64,000 nt of DNA, taken from assembly GCF_900215245.1 (NCBI RefSeq), contig NZ_LT907842.1, positions 5,766,001-5,830,000 on the forward strand. Direction: 5' to 3'. The stretch comes from Pseudomonas fluorescens (lineage in GTDB: Bacteria; Pseudomonadota; Gammaproteobacteria; Pseudomonadales; Pseudomonadaceae). The notes beneath the pieces were generated by a model that saw nothing but the letters and a program-made list of their open reading frames with translations, made no database searches and had not been told where the DNA came from. The position numbers were made by a program, and so were the translations under genes. Each line of letters starts with the position of its first letter. Within the stretch, counting starts at the first letter, position 1. Below are positions 41,727 through 52,102 of the stretch, one piece after another.

Positions 41727-42911
41727 TTAGTGCTCCAACGCATAGCGCCGACAATGGTTGAGATAACCCTGCTCGTGGCTGCCCACCAACTGCACCACAC
41801 TGGTCCATAACCACGACGGTGCATCCAGTTGTTTAGAGCGGTTTTCCTGCAATGCCGCCATCCAGTCCTTGCGCGTTTCCCGGTCCATCTGCCGGGCGTG
41901 GGCGATGCCGACGACGCGGGCCAGGTATCCGGCGGCGTGCATGGCGTCGGTCTCGCTCAGTGCATCCAACTCCAGCTTCATGTCCTGGGGCAGCAATTCA
42001 CGGATGAAAAAACCGTGGTCGAGAAACCGCGTCGCCACCATGCGCTCACCCAGGCCGGGTGACAGTTGGCGTGCGCCTTCCACCACACGCCGGCCATTGT
42101 CACGCGGCATTTTCGCCCGCGCTGCGCGAGGTGCAGCAGCGCCGACGGCTTCCTTGATGTCGATCAGGCAATATTCCTGATCATCCTTGTCACCAACGCC
42201 CAGCAGCGCCGCATAGCGCTTCAAACCCAAGGAACTGCAACCCTTGACCCAATAAGCCGAGTCCAGCAGCTCAACCTTGGCGTCTTTGGGGCGGCCCTTG
42301 AGCGAGCTCACCAACTGGTGGATTTCGTCCGAAGCACAGACGGTTTCCAACGCGCTCTTTTCCGCCCGGGACAATGACCAGAAATGCTTGCCCAACGGGA
42401 TGGTCGGACGCACATTTTCGATACGCTCACGCGCGAGGTTTTTCCAGGTGCGCTCCACTGCACTGCGCATGCCGGCCTTGACCTGGGACGGGCGCGGCGG
42501 CACTGCATCGGGTTTGTCTTTAAAGGCTTGCTCGTAGCCGACCATCATTTCTTCGAGCATGCGCGCGGTCGTCACCCCCGGTAGGTCCGAGCCCCGCGCG
42601 GCGGTGGCCAGGGATAAGGCCAGACGTACCAGGTCGTGGGCCGGGTTGCCGATCACGGTCTGGTCAAGGTCGCGTATGTGCATGTCAATACGGCCCTTGT
42701 TGTCGCCGGTAGGGCCCAAGTTGCCCGCGTGGCAATCACCACAAATCCAGATCGCCGGGCCGTGGGGCAAACGGCGGCCAGGGAGACTGTGCAGCCACTC
42801 GTAAAATTGCACCGTGCTGCCTCGCACGTAGGCGTGGGCGGAACGCGCCATCTTCAAGTTGCGCAATTGCGTGAGGTGGGGAATGCGGTCAGAGGGACGC
42901 GGGGTTTTCAT
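41727..42911 (-). CDS. DUF2252 family protein
   Basis: A 394-residue protein. IRDLDQTVIGNPAHDLVRLA, PAIWICGDCHAGNLGPTGDN and YLARVVGIAHARQMD match DUF2252, a family with a protein-kinase-like fold (CGDCHAGNLGP resembles the HxDxxxxN catalytic loop, and IRDLDQT resembles the metal-binding segment). No biochemical role is established. The start at 42911 begins MKTPRPSDRIPHLTQLRNLK. It is co-directional with cdiB but separated by 363 bp. Confidence 0.9.
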   Translation of the reverse strand: MKTPRPSDRIPHLTQLRNLKMARSAHAYVRGSTVQFYEWLHSLPGRRLPHGPAIWICGDCHAGNLGPTGDNKGRIDMHIRDLDQTVIGNPAHDLVRLALSLATAARGSDLPGVTTARMLEEMMVGYEQAFKDKPDAVPPRPSQVKAGMRSAVERTWKNLARERIENVRPTIPLGKHFWSLSRAEKSALETVCASDEIHQLVSSLKGRPKDAKVELLDSAYWVKGCSSLGLKRYAALLGVGDKDDQEYCLIDIKEAVGAAAPRAARAKMPRDNGRRVVEGARQLSPGLGERMVATRFLDHGFFIRELLPQDMKLELDALSETDAMHAAGYLARVVGIAHARQMDRETRKDWMAALQENRSKQLDAPSWLWTSVVQLVGSHEQGYLNHCRRYALEH

Positions 42912-43168
42912 GGATTAACTCAGTACAGGAGAAACGATAGAGCCTGGCCTCACCACGAATGTTTCATAATGTTTCAAAAATAGTCAGTTGGGTCCTCTAA
43001 TTAACAACAGGGCCGCCATCACCAAAACCTACAATAGATTCGGAACACACCGACTTGCTTATCCAGCAGCCATCACCATGATCAGACACTCGTAGCGACG
43101 AGGCTGTGCAGATGGCTTGTGGTAGGTGTCAGGGGTTGAGCGCGCGCGTTGCCGAGTGCAGGCCAGTT

Positions 43169-44080
43169 TCAGAAAGGTGCCCTGCGACCGGCCCTGTCGG
43201 GTACTTGCACGGCCACCGTTTCGCGCAACCAGCCTTTGAACGCGAGCATTGCCGAGGTCTCCGCGCGCGATTGCAAGCGCGTCAGCCAATAACTGCCGGT
43301 GGTAATGCCCACGTCGAAAGGTTGACGAATCACATCCGTCGCCAGTTGGCGCGAGAACATCATCGCCGGCGCCAGCGCCACGCCGATGCCCTGCAATGCG
43401 GCTTCCATCATCGCCAGCGAGGAGTCGAATACGATATTGCGCGGTATCAGGGTGTCGGCAGGCAGCCCGGCTGCCTGGAACCACAGGTTCCACTCATCGG
43501 CGCGGTAGGAGCGCAGCACGGTATGTTTGAGCACATCGGCAGGTGTGTGTAATTGCTCGGCGAGTGCCGGCACGCACAACACCGTCAACGGCGCTGCCAA
43601 TAATTGGCACGCCTCGGTGCCGTGCCAGGCGCCCGCGCCGAAACGGATCGCGTAATCGAGGCCTTCGGCGGCGACGTCGACGCGGTTGTTGTGGGTCGAC
43701 AGGCGCAGGTCGATAAACGGGTAGCGGCTCTGGAACTCCGGCAGGCGCGGCAGCAACCAGCCGACGGCAAAGGTGCCGACCGCGCCCACGGTGAGTACTT
43801 CGCGGTAATGCCCGCCCTCGAACTGGCCCAGGGTATGTGCAATACGGTCGAAGGTCTCGCGTAACACCGGCAGCAGGGTTTCGCCCTCACTGGTCAGCAT
43901 CAGGCCGCGTGGCAGGCGTTTGAACAAGGTGACGTTCAGTTGCGCTTCCAGGCTTTTGACCTGATGGCTCACCGCCGCCTGGGTCACGCACAGTTCAATG
44001 GCGGCCCGGGTAAAGCTCAAGTGACGGGCCGACGCCTCGAATGCACGCAGGGCATTGAGCGGCAAATGCGAACGCAGCAT
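43169..44080 (-). CDS. ampR: LysR family regulator AmpR of the beta-lactamase gene
   Basis: A 303-residue LysR protein. LPLNALRAFEASARHLSFTR, the AAIELCVTQAAVSHQVKSLE helix-turn-helix and SYWLTRLQSRAETSAMLAFK match AmpR of Pseudomonas, which binds peptidoglycan breakdown products (1,6-anhydromuropeptides) or UDP-MurNAc-pentapeptide and switches ampC. It is divergent from ampC with 132 bp between starts, the classic arrangement. Confidence 0.92.
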   Translation of the reverse strand: MLRSHLPLNALRAFEASARHLSFTRAAIELCVTQAAVSHQVKSLEAQLNVTLFKRLPRGLMLTSEGETLLPVLRETFDRIAHTLGQFEGGHYREVLTVGAVGTFAVGWLLPRLPEFQSRYPFIDLRLSTHNNRVDVAAEGLDYAIRFGAGAWHGTEACQLLAAPLTVLCVPALAEQLHTPADVLKHTVLRSYRADEWNLWFQAAGLPADTLIPRNIVFDSSLAMMEAALQGIGVALAPAMMFSRQLATDVIRQPFDVGITTGSYWLTRLQSRAETSAMLAFKGWLRETVAVQVPDRAGRRAPF

Positions 44081-44090
44081 GGCTTACCCC

Positions 44091-44155
44091 AAATTTTTCT
44101 AATGGCAGGTGCGAGATATCATCGTTTGTCGAAGGGGCAAAATCCACTTAGATTT
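44091..44155. promoter_or_regulatory. ampR-ampC divergent regulatory region
   Basis: AAATTTTTCTAATGG (44091-44105) and CCACTTAGATTT (44144-44155) contain inverted TCTAA/TTAGA sequences separated by 44 bp. The segment between the divergent starts is where AmpR must bind; the exact protected sequence cannot be defined by eye. Confidence 0.45.
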
Positions 44156-44212
44156 GCGGCGCCTGCGCAGGCCTTGATCGTCAGAGCATCATTTATAGGG
44201 AAGCGAAGCACC

Positions 44213-45355
44213 ATGAACCACACTGTACAAAAAATGCTGATATCGGCCTTATTGCTCGGCTCCGGCACCTGCATGGCAGACGCCGACATGCGCCAGGTCA
44301 TCGACACCCGTGTGGCACCGTTGATGCAGCAGCAAGGCATTCCCGGCCTGTCCATCGCCGTGGTCAACAAGGGCAAGGCGCAATACTTTAACTACGGCGT
44401 CGCGAACAAGGACACACAACAGCCGGTGACCGAGGACACCCTGTTTGAAATCGGCTCGGTGAGCAAAACCTTCACCGCCACCCTCGGCGGTTATGCCCAG
44501 GCGACCGGCAAGCTCAAGCTCTCCGACAAGGCCAGCCAGCACTTGCCCGCGCTGGCCGGCAGCGCATTCGACCAGATCAGCCTGTTGCAACTGGCGACCT
44601 ACACGCCAGGCGGCTTGCCCCTGCAGTTTCCCGACGCTGCCGACAGCGCCGAGAACATGCTCGGCTACTTCCAGCATTGGCAACCGACTTACGCGCCGGG
44701 CGCACAACGCCTGTATTCCAACCCGAGCATCGGGTTGTTCGGCTATCTGTCGGCGCAAAGCCTTGGCCAGCCGTACAACGTCGCCATGGAGAAAACCCTG
44801 CTGCCCAAGCTGGGCCTGAGCAACACCCACGTCAGCGTGCCCGCCGACAAATCCGGCCAGTACGCCCAAGGCTATGACAAGCTCCAGAAGCCTGTGCGCG
44901 TGGGCCCCGGCGCACTCGACAGCGAAGCCTATGGCATCAAGACCAGCGCCCAGGACCTGGCTCACTACGTCATGCTGAACATGCACCCGCAAACCCTGGA
45001 AAAGCCGCTGCAACAAGCCATCGCGGCCACTCACGCCGGTTACTACACCGTGAACGGCATGACCCAGGGCCTGGGTTGGGAACGCTACCCCTACCCGATC
45101 AAACTGAACGCGTTGCTGGACGGCAATTCCACGCCCATGGCGATGGAACCGCACAAGGTCAATTGGCTGACGCCCGCACAGCCGCAACCGGCCAACGTGC
45201 TGTACAACAAAACCGGCTCAACCGGTGGTTTTGGAGCGTACGTGGTGTACGTGCCGAGCAAGGATATGGGCGTGGTGATTCTGGCGAACAAGAATTACCC
45301 GAATGCTGAGCGGGTCAAGTTGGCCTATACGATCTTGAGCGCGCTGGACCACTAA
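44213..45355 (+). CDS. ampC: Class C beta-lactamase AmpC
   Basis: A 380-residue periplasmic enzyme. A signal peptide (MNHTVQKMLISALLLGSGTC, then MADA) precedes the mature chain. The class C motifs are intact: SVSK (S82 and K85 of the precursor), YSNPS and KTGSTGGFG. It hydrolyses cephalosporins and other beta-lactams by a serine acyl-enzyme. The ATG at 44213 is chosen; the long upstream frame overlaps ampR. Control by the divergent ampR implies inducibility by cell-wall damage. A REPIN follows the stop. Confidence 0.95.
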   Translation: MNHTVQKMLISALLLGSGTCMADADMRQVIDTRVAPLMQQQGIPGLSIAVVNKGKAQYFNYGVANKDTQQPVTEDTLFEIGSVSKTFTATLGGYAQATGKLKLSDKASQHLPALAGSAFDQISLLQLATYTPGGLPLQFPDAADSAENMLGYFQHWQPTYAPGAQRLYSNPSIGLFGYLSAQSLGQPYNVAMEKTLLPKLGLSNTHVSVPADKSGQYAQGYDKLQKPVRVGPGALDSEAYGIKTSAQDLAHYVMLNMHPQTLEKPLQQAIAATHAGYYTVNGMTQGLGWERYPYPIKLNALLDGNSTPMAMEPHKVNWLTPAQPQPANVLYNKTGSTGGFGAYVVYVPSKDMGVVILANKNYPNAERVKLAYTILSALDH

Positions 45356-45374
45356 CGCCTGGCAAAAACCAAAT

Positions 45375-45463
45375 GTGGGAGCGGGCTTGCTCGCGATAGC
45401 GGAGTGTCAGTCGCCGAATTCATTGGCTGACACGCCCTCATCGCGGGCAAGCCCGGCTCCCAC
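45375..45463. repeat. REPIN after ampC
   Basis: GTGGGAGCGGGCTTGCTCGCG at 45375 on is answered by an inverted arm ending GGGCAAGCCCGGCTCCCAC at 45463. It lies between the converging ampC and TRAP permease genes and may also end transcription. Confidence 0.88.
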
Positions 45464-45487
45464 AGGGTATTGCTGCGTTAATGAGTG

Positions 45488-46768
45488 CTACATCCCCAGC
45501 CAGTGCGGCAATGCCAGCGAGATAAACGGCAAATAGGTGACCATGATCAGGAACACCAGCAAGATCATCAGCCACGGCATCGCAGCCCGAATGGTCTGCC
45601 CCAGTGTCAGCCCGGTCACCGCCGAGGTCACGAACAGGTTCAACCCCACCGGCGGGTGCACCAGGCCGATTTCCATATTGACCACCATCACAATGCCCAG
45701 GTGAATCGGGTCAATACCCAGCTTCATCGCAATCGGGAAGAAGATCGGCGCCAGGATCAGCACGATGGCCGACGGTTCCATAAAGCTGCCCGCCACCAGC
45801 AGCACGACGTTGACCATGATCAGGAAGCCAATCGGTGTCAGCCCTTCAGAAATGACCCAGGCGGTAATTTCCTGCGGGATTTGCTCGGTGGTCAACACAT
45901 GTGCAAAGAGCATGGCGTTGGCAATGATGAACATCAGCATGATCGCCAGCCGGCCAGACTCCAGCAGCACCTTCGGGCAGTCGCGCAGTTTCATGTCCTT
46001 GTAGATGAACAAGGCGACAAACGCCGAGTACACCGCCGCCACCGCCGCCGCTTCGGTTGGGGTGAACATGCCGCTGTAGATGCCGCCGAGGATGATCACC
46101 AGCAACAGCAAGCCCCAGAAGGCGCGACGCGCACAGCTCAACCACTCACGGAACGTCGCGCGTGGCTGTGCCGGGAGCTTTTTGATGCGCGCAACGATGT
46201 AGATCGCGACCATCAGCATCAAGCCCAACAGCAACCCCGGAATGACCCCGGCCATAAACAGCTTGCCGACCGAGGTTTCGGTGGCTGCCGAGTACACCAC
46301 CATCACGATTGACGGCGGAATCAGGATGCCCAGCGTGCCGGCGTTACAGATGATCCCGGCGCCGAACTCCTTGGGATAACCCGAGCGCACCATGCCCGCC
46401 ACAGCGATTGACCCCACCGCCGCCACAGTGGCGGGCGACGAGCCGGACAACGCCGCAAACAGCATGCACGCCAGCACTGCGGCAATCGCCAGGCCGCCAC
46501 GGATATGGCCAACACAGGCGTTGGCGAAATCAATCAGGCGTTGCGCCACACCACCGGTGGTCATGAACGCCCCGGAGAGCAGGAAGAACGGAATGGCCAG
46601 GAAGGTGTAGGCGTCCGAGGTTTCAAACAACTTGATCGCCAGCGAACTCACCGAGTCCTGGCTGAACATCAGGATCGACACGGCGCCGGACAAGCCCAGG
46701 GAAATCGCAATCGGCACGCCGAGAAACATGAACACGAACAACAGCAGGAACAAACAGAGCACGGCCAT
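45488..46768 (-). CDS. TRAP transporter large permease (DctM family), itaconate cluster
   Basis: A 426-residue membrane protein with about 12 spans. GVPIAISLGLSGAVSILMFS, ALSGSSPATVAAVGSIAVAG and GTLGILIPPSIVMVVYSAAT are DctM hallmarks. It forms the Na+-driven import channel of a tripartite TRAP system with the small permease upstream (1-bp overlap, TGATG) and the periplasmic binding protein at 47576. Its place at the end of the itaconate cluster (as PA0886 in P. aeruginosa) suggests C5-dicarboxylate import. Confidence 0.93.
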   Translation of the reverse strand: MAVLCLFLLLFVFMFLGVPIAISLGLSGAVSILMFSQDSVSSLAIKLFETSDAYTFLAIPFFLLSGAFMTTGGVAQRLIDFANACVGHIRGGLAIAAVLACMLFAALSGSSPATVAAVGSIAVAGMVRSGYPKEFGAGIICNAGTLGILIPPSIVMVVYSAATETSVGKLFMAGVIPGLLLGLMLMVAIYIVARIKKLPAQPRATFREWLSCARRAFWGLLLLVIILGGIYSGMFTPTEAAAVAAVYSAFVALFIYKDMKLRDCPKVLLESGRLAIMLMFIIANAMLFAHVLTTEQIPQEITAWVISEGLTPIGFLIMVNVVLLVAGSFMEPSAIVLILAPIFFPIAMKLGIDPIHLGIVMVVNMEIGLVHPPVGLNLFVTSAVTGLTLGQTIRAAMPWLMILLVFLIMVTYLPFISLALPHWLGM

Positions 46769-47400
46769 CAGTGACGCTCCTCATGGCTGCCGGCCAACTT
46801 GCTGGCCTCACCGGCCTCGTCGGCCAACCCCAACCCGACCTGGCGGTGGGTGAACAGGCGATAGAAAATTTCCAGGTAGCGGATAAACACCAAGGCAAAC
46901 CCGATGGGCACGATGATCACGATATCGCCAACGTTCACGCCGTACTGGTCGAGGTCTTCGGCGCCGATATCGGCCGTCATCACCGCACTCACCCACTTGT
47001 AGCTGGCGACCATGAACAGCCCGGCGTAGGCCAGGCAGCACAGGCACGCGAGCATGCCAAGCAGGCGTTGCACCGGGCGCTTGGTCAGTTTGACCAGTGC
47101 ATCAACACCCAGGTGGCCGGCGGTGCGCACGCCGTAGGAAATGCCGAAGAAAATCAGCCAGCCGAACATGGCCTTGGTCAGCGCTACGCTCCAGGTCATG
47201 TCCTGGGCCCAGGTCATGGTGTGGTCACCAAGGGCATTGAAGAACGGGCTGCTGACGGCCCACTTGTCAGCCAGGGAGAAGAACAGTGTGTAGATGTTGT
47301 TGAGCATGACGTAGACGAATGTCACCAGGGTCATGGCGGCCAGCAGGAAGGCAATAAAGCCTTCCTCCAGGTGCTCCCAGACGCGCCTTAGCGTTTGCAT
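46768..47400 (-). CDS. TRAP transporter small permease (DctQ family)
   Basis: A 210-residue protein with four hydrophobic helices. FIAFLLAAMTLVTFVYVMLN, MFGWLIFFGISYGVRTAGHLGVD and a last span before GFALVFIRYLEIFYRLF follow the DctQ plan; at 210 residues it is somewhat longer than many. The ATG at 47400 (MQTLRRV) is chosen. It partners the large permease, which it overlaps by one base. Confidence 0.9.
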   Translation of the reverse strand: MQTLRRVWEHLEEGFIAFLLAAMTLVTFVYVMLNNIYTLFFSLADKWAVSSPFFNALGDHTMTWAQDMTWSVALTKAMFGWLIFFGISYGVRTAGHLGVDALVKLTKRPVQRLLGMLACLCCLAYAGLFMVASYKWVSAVMTADIGAEDLDQYGVNVGDIVIIVPIGFALVFIRYLEIFYRLFTHRQVGLGLADEAGEASKLAGSHEERH

Positions 47401-47464
47401 GGCAAAACCTCGCGAAGCAGAGATAGGTAGGTGCAAGGCTCGGGGTGATCACCGGATCAACATC

Positions 47465-47552
47465 TGGGCGCGGGCTTGCGCGCGAATGCGGCGTGTCAGT
47501 CGCCAGTGTCATCCACTGACAGACTGCATTCGCGAGCAAGCCCGCGCTCACA
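47465..47552. repeat. REPIN between dctP-type and dctQ-type genes
   Basis: GGGCGCGGGCTTGCGCGCGAA with an inverted arm GCGAGCAAGCCCGCGCTCAC. It sits inside the TRAP operon, where such hairpins can lower expression of the permease genes relative to the binding protein. Confidence 0.8.
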
Positions 47553-47575
47553 TGAGAACGCGGTACGGCCCGGAA

Positions 47576-48565
<990 letters not shown>

Positions 48566-48641
48566 TCACCTTTTTATTGTTGTATTGCAAGGCAAGGTGC
48601 CTGATGTAACGCGTGTAGTGAATTTCGAATTTTAGATACCT

Positions 48642-48662
48642 GCGTTCGGCCTGGCCGAACGC
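48642..48662. promoter_or_regulatory. Perfect 21-bp palindrome upstream of the TRAP genes
   Basis: GCGTTCGGCC (48642-48651), T, GGCCGAACGC (48653-48662). It contains a T-N11-A core typical of LysR sites and shares its GCGTTCGG...GAACGC arms and length with the site at 54199-54219. It suggests the TRAP genes form a second unit under the same regulator. Confidence 0.65.
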
Positions 48663-48709
48663 CAATGCACAGCACAATGAAGCGCCACTGTGGCCGCCGG
48701 TCTCTTCAG

Positions 48710-49528
48710 TTAGAGCTGGGCCGCCAGCAACCTTTGCGCGCGCAGCAGCACCGGGGCATCCACCATCTGCCCATCAATCTGATAGGCCCCTGCCCCGTGC
48801 GCACCGGCGTCCACCACGCGCTTGGCCCAGGCCAGGTCTTCGGCGCTCGGTGCCAAGGCTGCATGGATCAGTGCAACCTGCCTGGGATGAATGCACAGCG
48901 CGCCGGCAAAGCCCATTTCATAGGCATGCCGAATCGCGCGACGCAAACCTTCAGGGTCGTCGATGGCCGGGTGCACACCGTCCAGCGGCGCGACCAACCC
49001 GGCCGCGCGCGAATGCACGATCAACGTCAAGCGGGCCTGGTCGAGGGCGAATTGCGCGGCCGGAGAATGGCTGCTCAGGTTCAGGTCGAGGGCCAAGTCC
49101 AGGCCGCCAAATGACAGACGCTCAACGTGCGGCGCCTGGGCGATTTCGGCCACGGCCAGCAAACCCCGGGCACTTTCGATAATGGGCCAGATGACTTTGC
49201 CGGCGGCCGCCACCACCGCCACTTGGGCGGCACTCTCTACCTTCGGCAGCAGCACGCCCGCCACATTTGCATGGGCTTTGCAGAACGCCACATCGGCGAA
49301 ATGCTCGGCATGTTCCGGCGCATTAATGCGCACCCACACCTGGGCCTCTGGATGCTGTTGCAAAAACACCCCGAGGTTATCCCGTGCCTGACGCTTGAGC
49401 GGTTCTTCCACGGCGTCTTCAAAATCCACAATCACCGCATCAGCGCCACTGGCCAACGCTTTGGCAAACCGCTCCGGGCGGCTGCCGGGGACAAACAAGG
49501 CGGAACGAACGACAGGCTTTGGCATCAC
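48710..49528 (-). CDS. ccl: (S)-citramalyl-CoA lyase (CitE-like)
   Basis: A 272-residue HpcH/HpaI-CitE family aldolase. RSALFVPGSRPERFAKALAS and DAVIVDFEDAVEEPLK hold the acidic metal-binding region; WPIIESARGLLAVAEIAQAP and CIHPRQVALIHAALAP are also conserved. In the P. aeruginosa itaconate pathway Ccl splits citramalyl-CoA into acetyl-CoA and pyruvate. Its neighbours (Ict, Ich homologues) make this specific role likely. It follows the CoA-transferase gene by 11 bp. Confidence 0.88.
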   Translation of the reverse strand: MMPKPVVRSALFVPGSRPERFAKALASGADAVIVDFEDAVEEPLKRQARDNLGVFLQQHPEAQVWVRINAPEHAEHFADVAFCKAHANVAGVLLPKVESAAQVAVVAAAGKVIWPIIESARGLLAVAEIAQAPHVERLSFGGLDLALDLNLSSHSPAAQFALDQARLTLIVHSRAAGLVAPLDGVHPAIDDPEGLRRAIRHAYEMGFAGALCIHPRQVALIHAALAPSAEDLAWAKRVVDAGAHGAGAYQIDGQMVDAPVLLRAQRLLAAQL

Positions 49529-49539
49529 TGAATTCCTTA

Positions 49540-50733
49540 TTAAATAACGCCGCGGGTACGCAGACGGTCGATGGCGTCATCCGAATAACCGAGCTGAGCG
49601 AGGATGGCCTGGCTGTGCTGACCCAGCGCCGGCACTGCATCCATGCGTGGCGTGAAGGCGGCATTACGCGCCGGCGGCAGTAATGACGGGAGTGGACCGG
49701 CCGGGCTGGCGACTTCACGCCAGCTGTCACGCGCCTTGAGTTGCGGGTGGTCCCACACGCCTTGCATGTCGTTAACCCGTGCGCTGGCGATCTGCGCATC
49801 TTCCAGGCGCTGGATCACCGCCTCGACGTCCAGCTGCGCAAAGCTGTCATGGATAATCTGGCGCAGCGCGTCGCGGTTGGCCGAACGCTTGAAGTTGGCG
49901 CTGAAGCGCTCGTCAGTCGCCAGCGATGGGGTGAGCAGCACCTTGTCGCAAAACGCCGCCCATTCGCGCTCATTCTGCAACCCGAGCATCACCGTGCCGC
50001 CGTCGCCGGTGGGAAACGGCCCGTAAGGGTAGATCGTCGAATGCGCCGCCCCGGCACGCGGCGGCTGAGGCGCGCCGTCGAACGCGTAATACATAGGGTA
50101 GCCCATCCACTCCACCAGACTTTCCAGCATGCTCACGTCAATGCGGCTGCCCTTGCCGGTTTTACCGCGCAGCAACAACGCAGAAAGGATGCCGCTGTAG
50201 GCGTACATGCCGGCGGAGATATCGGCGATGGAGCAACCGGCCTTGGCCATCTGGTCGTCGCCCGGGCCGCCGGTGACCGACAGAAACCCGCCCTCGCTCT
50301 GGATCAGCAAGTCATAGGCCTTCTTTTTCTCGTAAGGCCCACCTTCGCCATAACCGGAAATGTCGCAGACAATCAGGCGTGGAAACCGCTCCTGCAGCGC
50401 CTCGAACGACAGGCCCATGCGCGCTGCCGCACCGGGCGCGAGGTTCTGCACCAGCACATCGGCGTCGGCCAGCAGGGTTTCGAGAATATCGCCCGCCTCG
50501 CCCTGCTTGAGGTCCAGGGTCAGGCTTTCCTTGGAACGGTTAGTCCACACGAAATGCGAGGCCAGGCCGCGTACGCGCTCGTCGTAACCACGGGCAAAGT
50601 CACCGGCCCCGGGGCGTTCGATCTTGATCACACGGGCGCCCAGGTCCGCCAACTGGCGGGTGCAAAATGGCGCCGCAATCGCGTGTTCCAGGCTGACAAC
50701 GGTGATGCCGTCCAGCGGTCGTTGATTAGTCAT
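49540..50733 (-). CDS. ict: Itaconate CoA-transferase (CaiB/BaiF family, class III)
   Basis: A 397-residue class III CoA-transferase. PLDGITVVSLEHAIAAPFCT opens the CaiB fold, and the catalytic aspartate lies in GCSIADISAGMYAYSGI. In P. aeruginosa the equivalent gene (PA0882) moves CoA from succinyl-CoA to itaconate. Assignment rests on family plus the conserved cluster order; another dicarboxylate is possible. Confidence 0.87.
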   Translation of the reverse strand: MTNQRPLDGITVVSLEHAIAAPFCTRQLADLGARVIKIERPGAGDFARGYDERVRGLASHFVWTNRSKESLTLDLKQGEAGDILETLLADADVLVQNLAPGAAARMGLSFEALQERFPRLIVCDISGYGEGGPYEKKKAYDLLIQSEGGFLSVTGGPGDDQMAKAGCSIADISAGMYAYSGILSALLLRGKTGKGSRIDVSMLESLVEWMGYPMYYAFDGAPQPPRAGAAHSTIYPYGPFPTGDGGTVMLGLQNEREWAAFCDKVLLTPSLATDERFSANFKRSANRDALRQIIHDSFAQLDVEAVIQRLEDAQIASARVNDMQGVWDHPQLKARDSWREVASPAGPLPSLLPPARNAAFTPRMDAVPALGQHSQAILAQLGYSDDAIDRLRTRGVI

Positions 50734-50742
50734 GAAGAGTCC

Positions 50743-52092
50743 TCAAAGCCAGTCGGCCAGGGACGCTGCGTGGCGCAGGTTCCAGACCTTTTCAATCAGT
50801 GCGTCAGCTTCGGCCGGTGTGCGCGCGCCGCTGAATTGGGTGAGGCGCCGGAACTTATCCGCCAGTTCCACACGGCTCAGCGTGTTGCCCGGGTCACCTT
50901 TGGGCTCGTCGATGGCGCCGTGCAGCGTGCGGCCGTCGACCGTGGTGACAGTCACGCGGCCCAGCCAGCGTTGCGGGTAGGCGCGGTCGACCTCGGGGTC
51001 AAGGGTCATGCTGACCTTGTCGCGAAAGGCCCAAACAGCCGGGTCGCTCAGTGCGCATTCATGGAACTCGGTCAACCCGGCCTTGCCATGCACTGCGAGC
51101 AGGCCGAGCACGGTGCCCATGGAGAATTTGGCCTGGTGCACGCTGGTCGGCACGTTCACACGCCCCAGCACGTCGATGGCGCCTTGATGGACACGGGTTT
51201 GCACATGGGCGATCTGTTCGGCGCGCAGCCCGTTGCGCTGCATCACCTCCAACAGCGCGTCGGCGGCCGGATGGGTGTGGCGGCACGAGGCGTGGAACTT
51301 GAACGAGGTTTCCAGCAGCGCCCAACGGCTGCCGAGCTCGGCTGACAACTTGGCAGGCGTGGCGTCACTGGACATGCCCGCCGCCAGGCCCTGGTCGCCT
51401 TCAAGGATATTGCGCGCGCCGGTCAGCCCGTCCGCCGTGAGGTAGGCCGCGAGCAAGCCATCCGCCGCCGCTTTGGCGGTGTGCAATTGTTTGGAGTCGG
51501 CGGCGTCGCGCAGGAACTCCCACAGCCCGGCGGCCTGGGTGCCGGCAGTGCCCAGCAGGTTAATGAATTGCTCTTGGTTGAAATCCAGTAACTTGCCCAC
51601 GGCGACAGCCGCGGCCAACGTGCCGACGGTGGCCGTGGTGTGGAAGATTCGATAGTGGGAACGCCCCATGAATTCACCGATGCGAATCCCCGCTTCATAA
51701 CCGGCCACCGAGGCCAGGAGCAACGCGCGGCCGGATTTTCCGAGGTCTTGCGCGGCGGCTAACGCGGCCGGAAACACCACGGTCGCCGGGTGCAGCACGG
51801 AGCTGTTGTGCAGGTCGTCCTGCTCCACCAGGTGCGACGCCGCCGCGTTCACCAGGGCGGCGAAATACGCGCTGCTGCTGCCACCGCTGACGATGACCTG
51901 GGCCGGGCCACGGCTCGGCCCCATCTTTTGCGCATAGCGTTCGAACAACGTAATCGGGTGCGCGCCCTTGCTCGCCAAGGCAGACGCCAGCCAATCCAGA
52001 TACAGGTCTTCGGCACGCGCCAGGACGTTGTCGGGCAACTGCGCGTAGCTCAACTCGGCCAGGAATCGACACAGGGCTTGGGTGTGGCTCAT
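50743..52092 (-). CDS. MmgE/PrpD family protein of the itaconate cluster
   Basis: A 449-residue protein. The early YLDWLASALASKGAHPITLF, NAAASHLVEQDDLHNSSVLH (conserved Asp/His region) and FKFHASCRHTHPAADALLEV match the 2-methylcitrate dehydratase/cis-aconitate decarboxylase fold. The homologue in P. aeruginosa (PA0881) lies at the same place; its contribution is unclear, since itaconate breakdown is explained by Ict, Ich and Ccl. It sits between the CoA-transferase and the acyl-CoA dehydrogenase with gaps of about 10 bp. Confidence 0.9.
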   Translation of the reverse strand: MSHTQALCRFLAELSYAQLPDNVLARAEDLYLDWLASALASKGAHPITLFERYAQKMGPSRGPAQVIVSGGSSSAYFAALVNAAASHLVEQDDLHNSSVLHPATVVFPAALAAAQDLGKSGRALLLASVAGYEAGIRIGEFMGRSHYRIFHTTATVGTLAAAVAVGKLLDFNQEQFINLLGTAGTQAAGLWEFLRDAADSKQLHTAKAAADGLLAAYLTADGLTGARNILEGDQGLAAGMSSDATPAKLSAELGSRWALLETSFKFHASCRHTHPAADALLEVMQRNGLRAEQIAHVQTRVHQGAIDVLGRVNVPTSVHQAKFSMGTVLGLLAVHGKAGLTEFHECALSDPAVWAFRDKVSMTLDPEVDRAYPQRWLGRVTVTTVDGRTLHGAIDEPKGDPGNTLSRVELADKFRRLTQFSGARTPAEADALIEKVWNLRHAASLADWL

Positions 52093-52102
52093 GGTCCGTC
52101 CC

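Noticed and set aside
49741..51345. 534-codon plus-strand frame over ict and the PrpD gene
   Set aside because: It is antisense to two conserved operon genes; the composition is typical of a codon-bias shadow.
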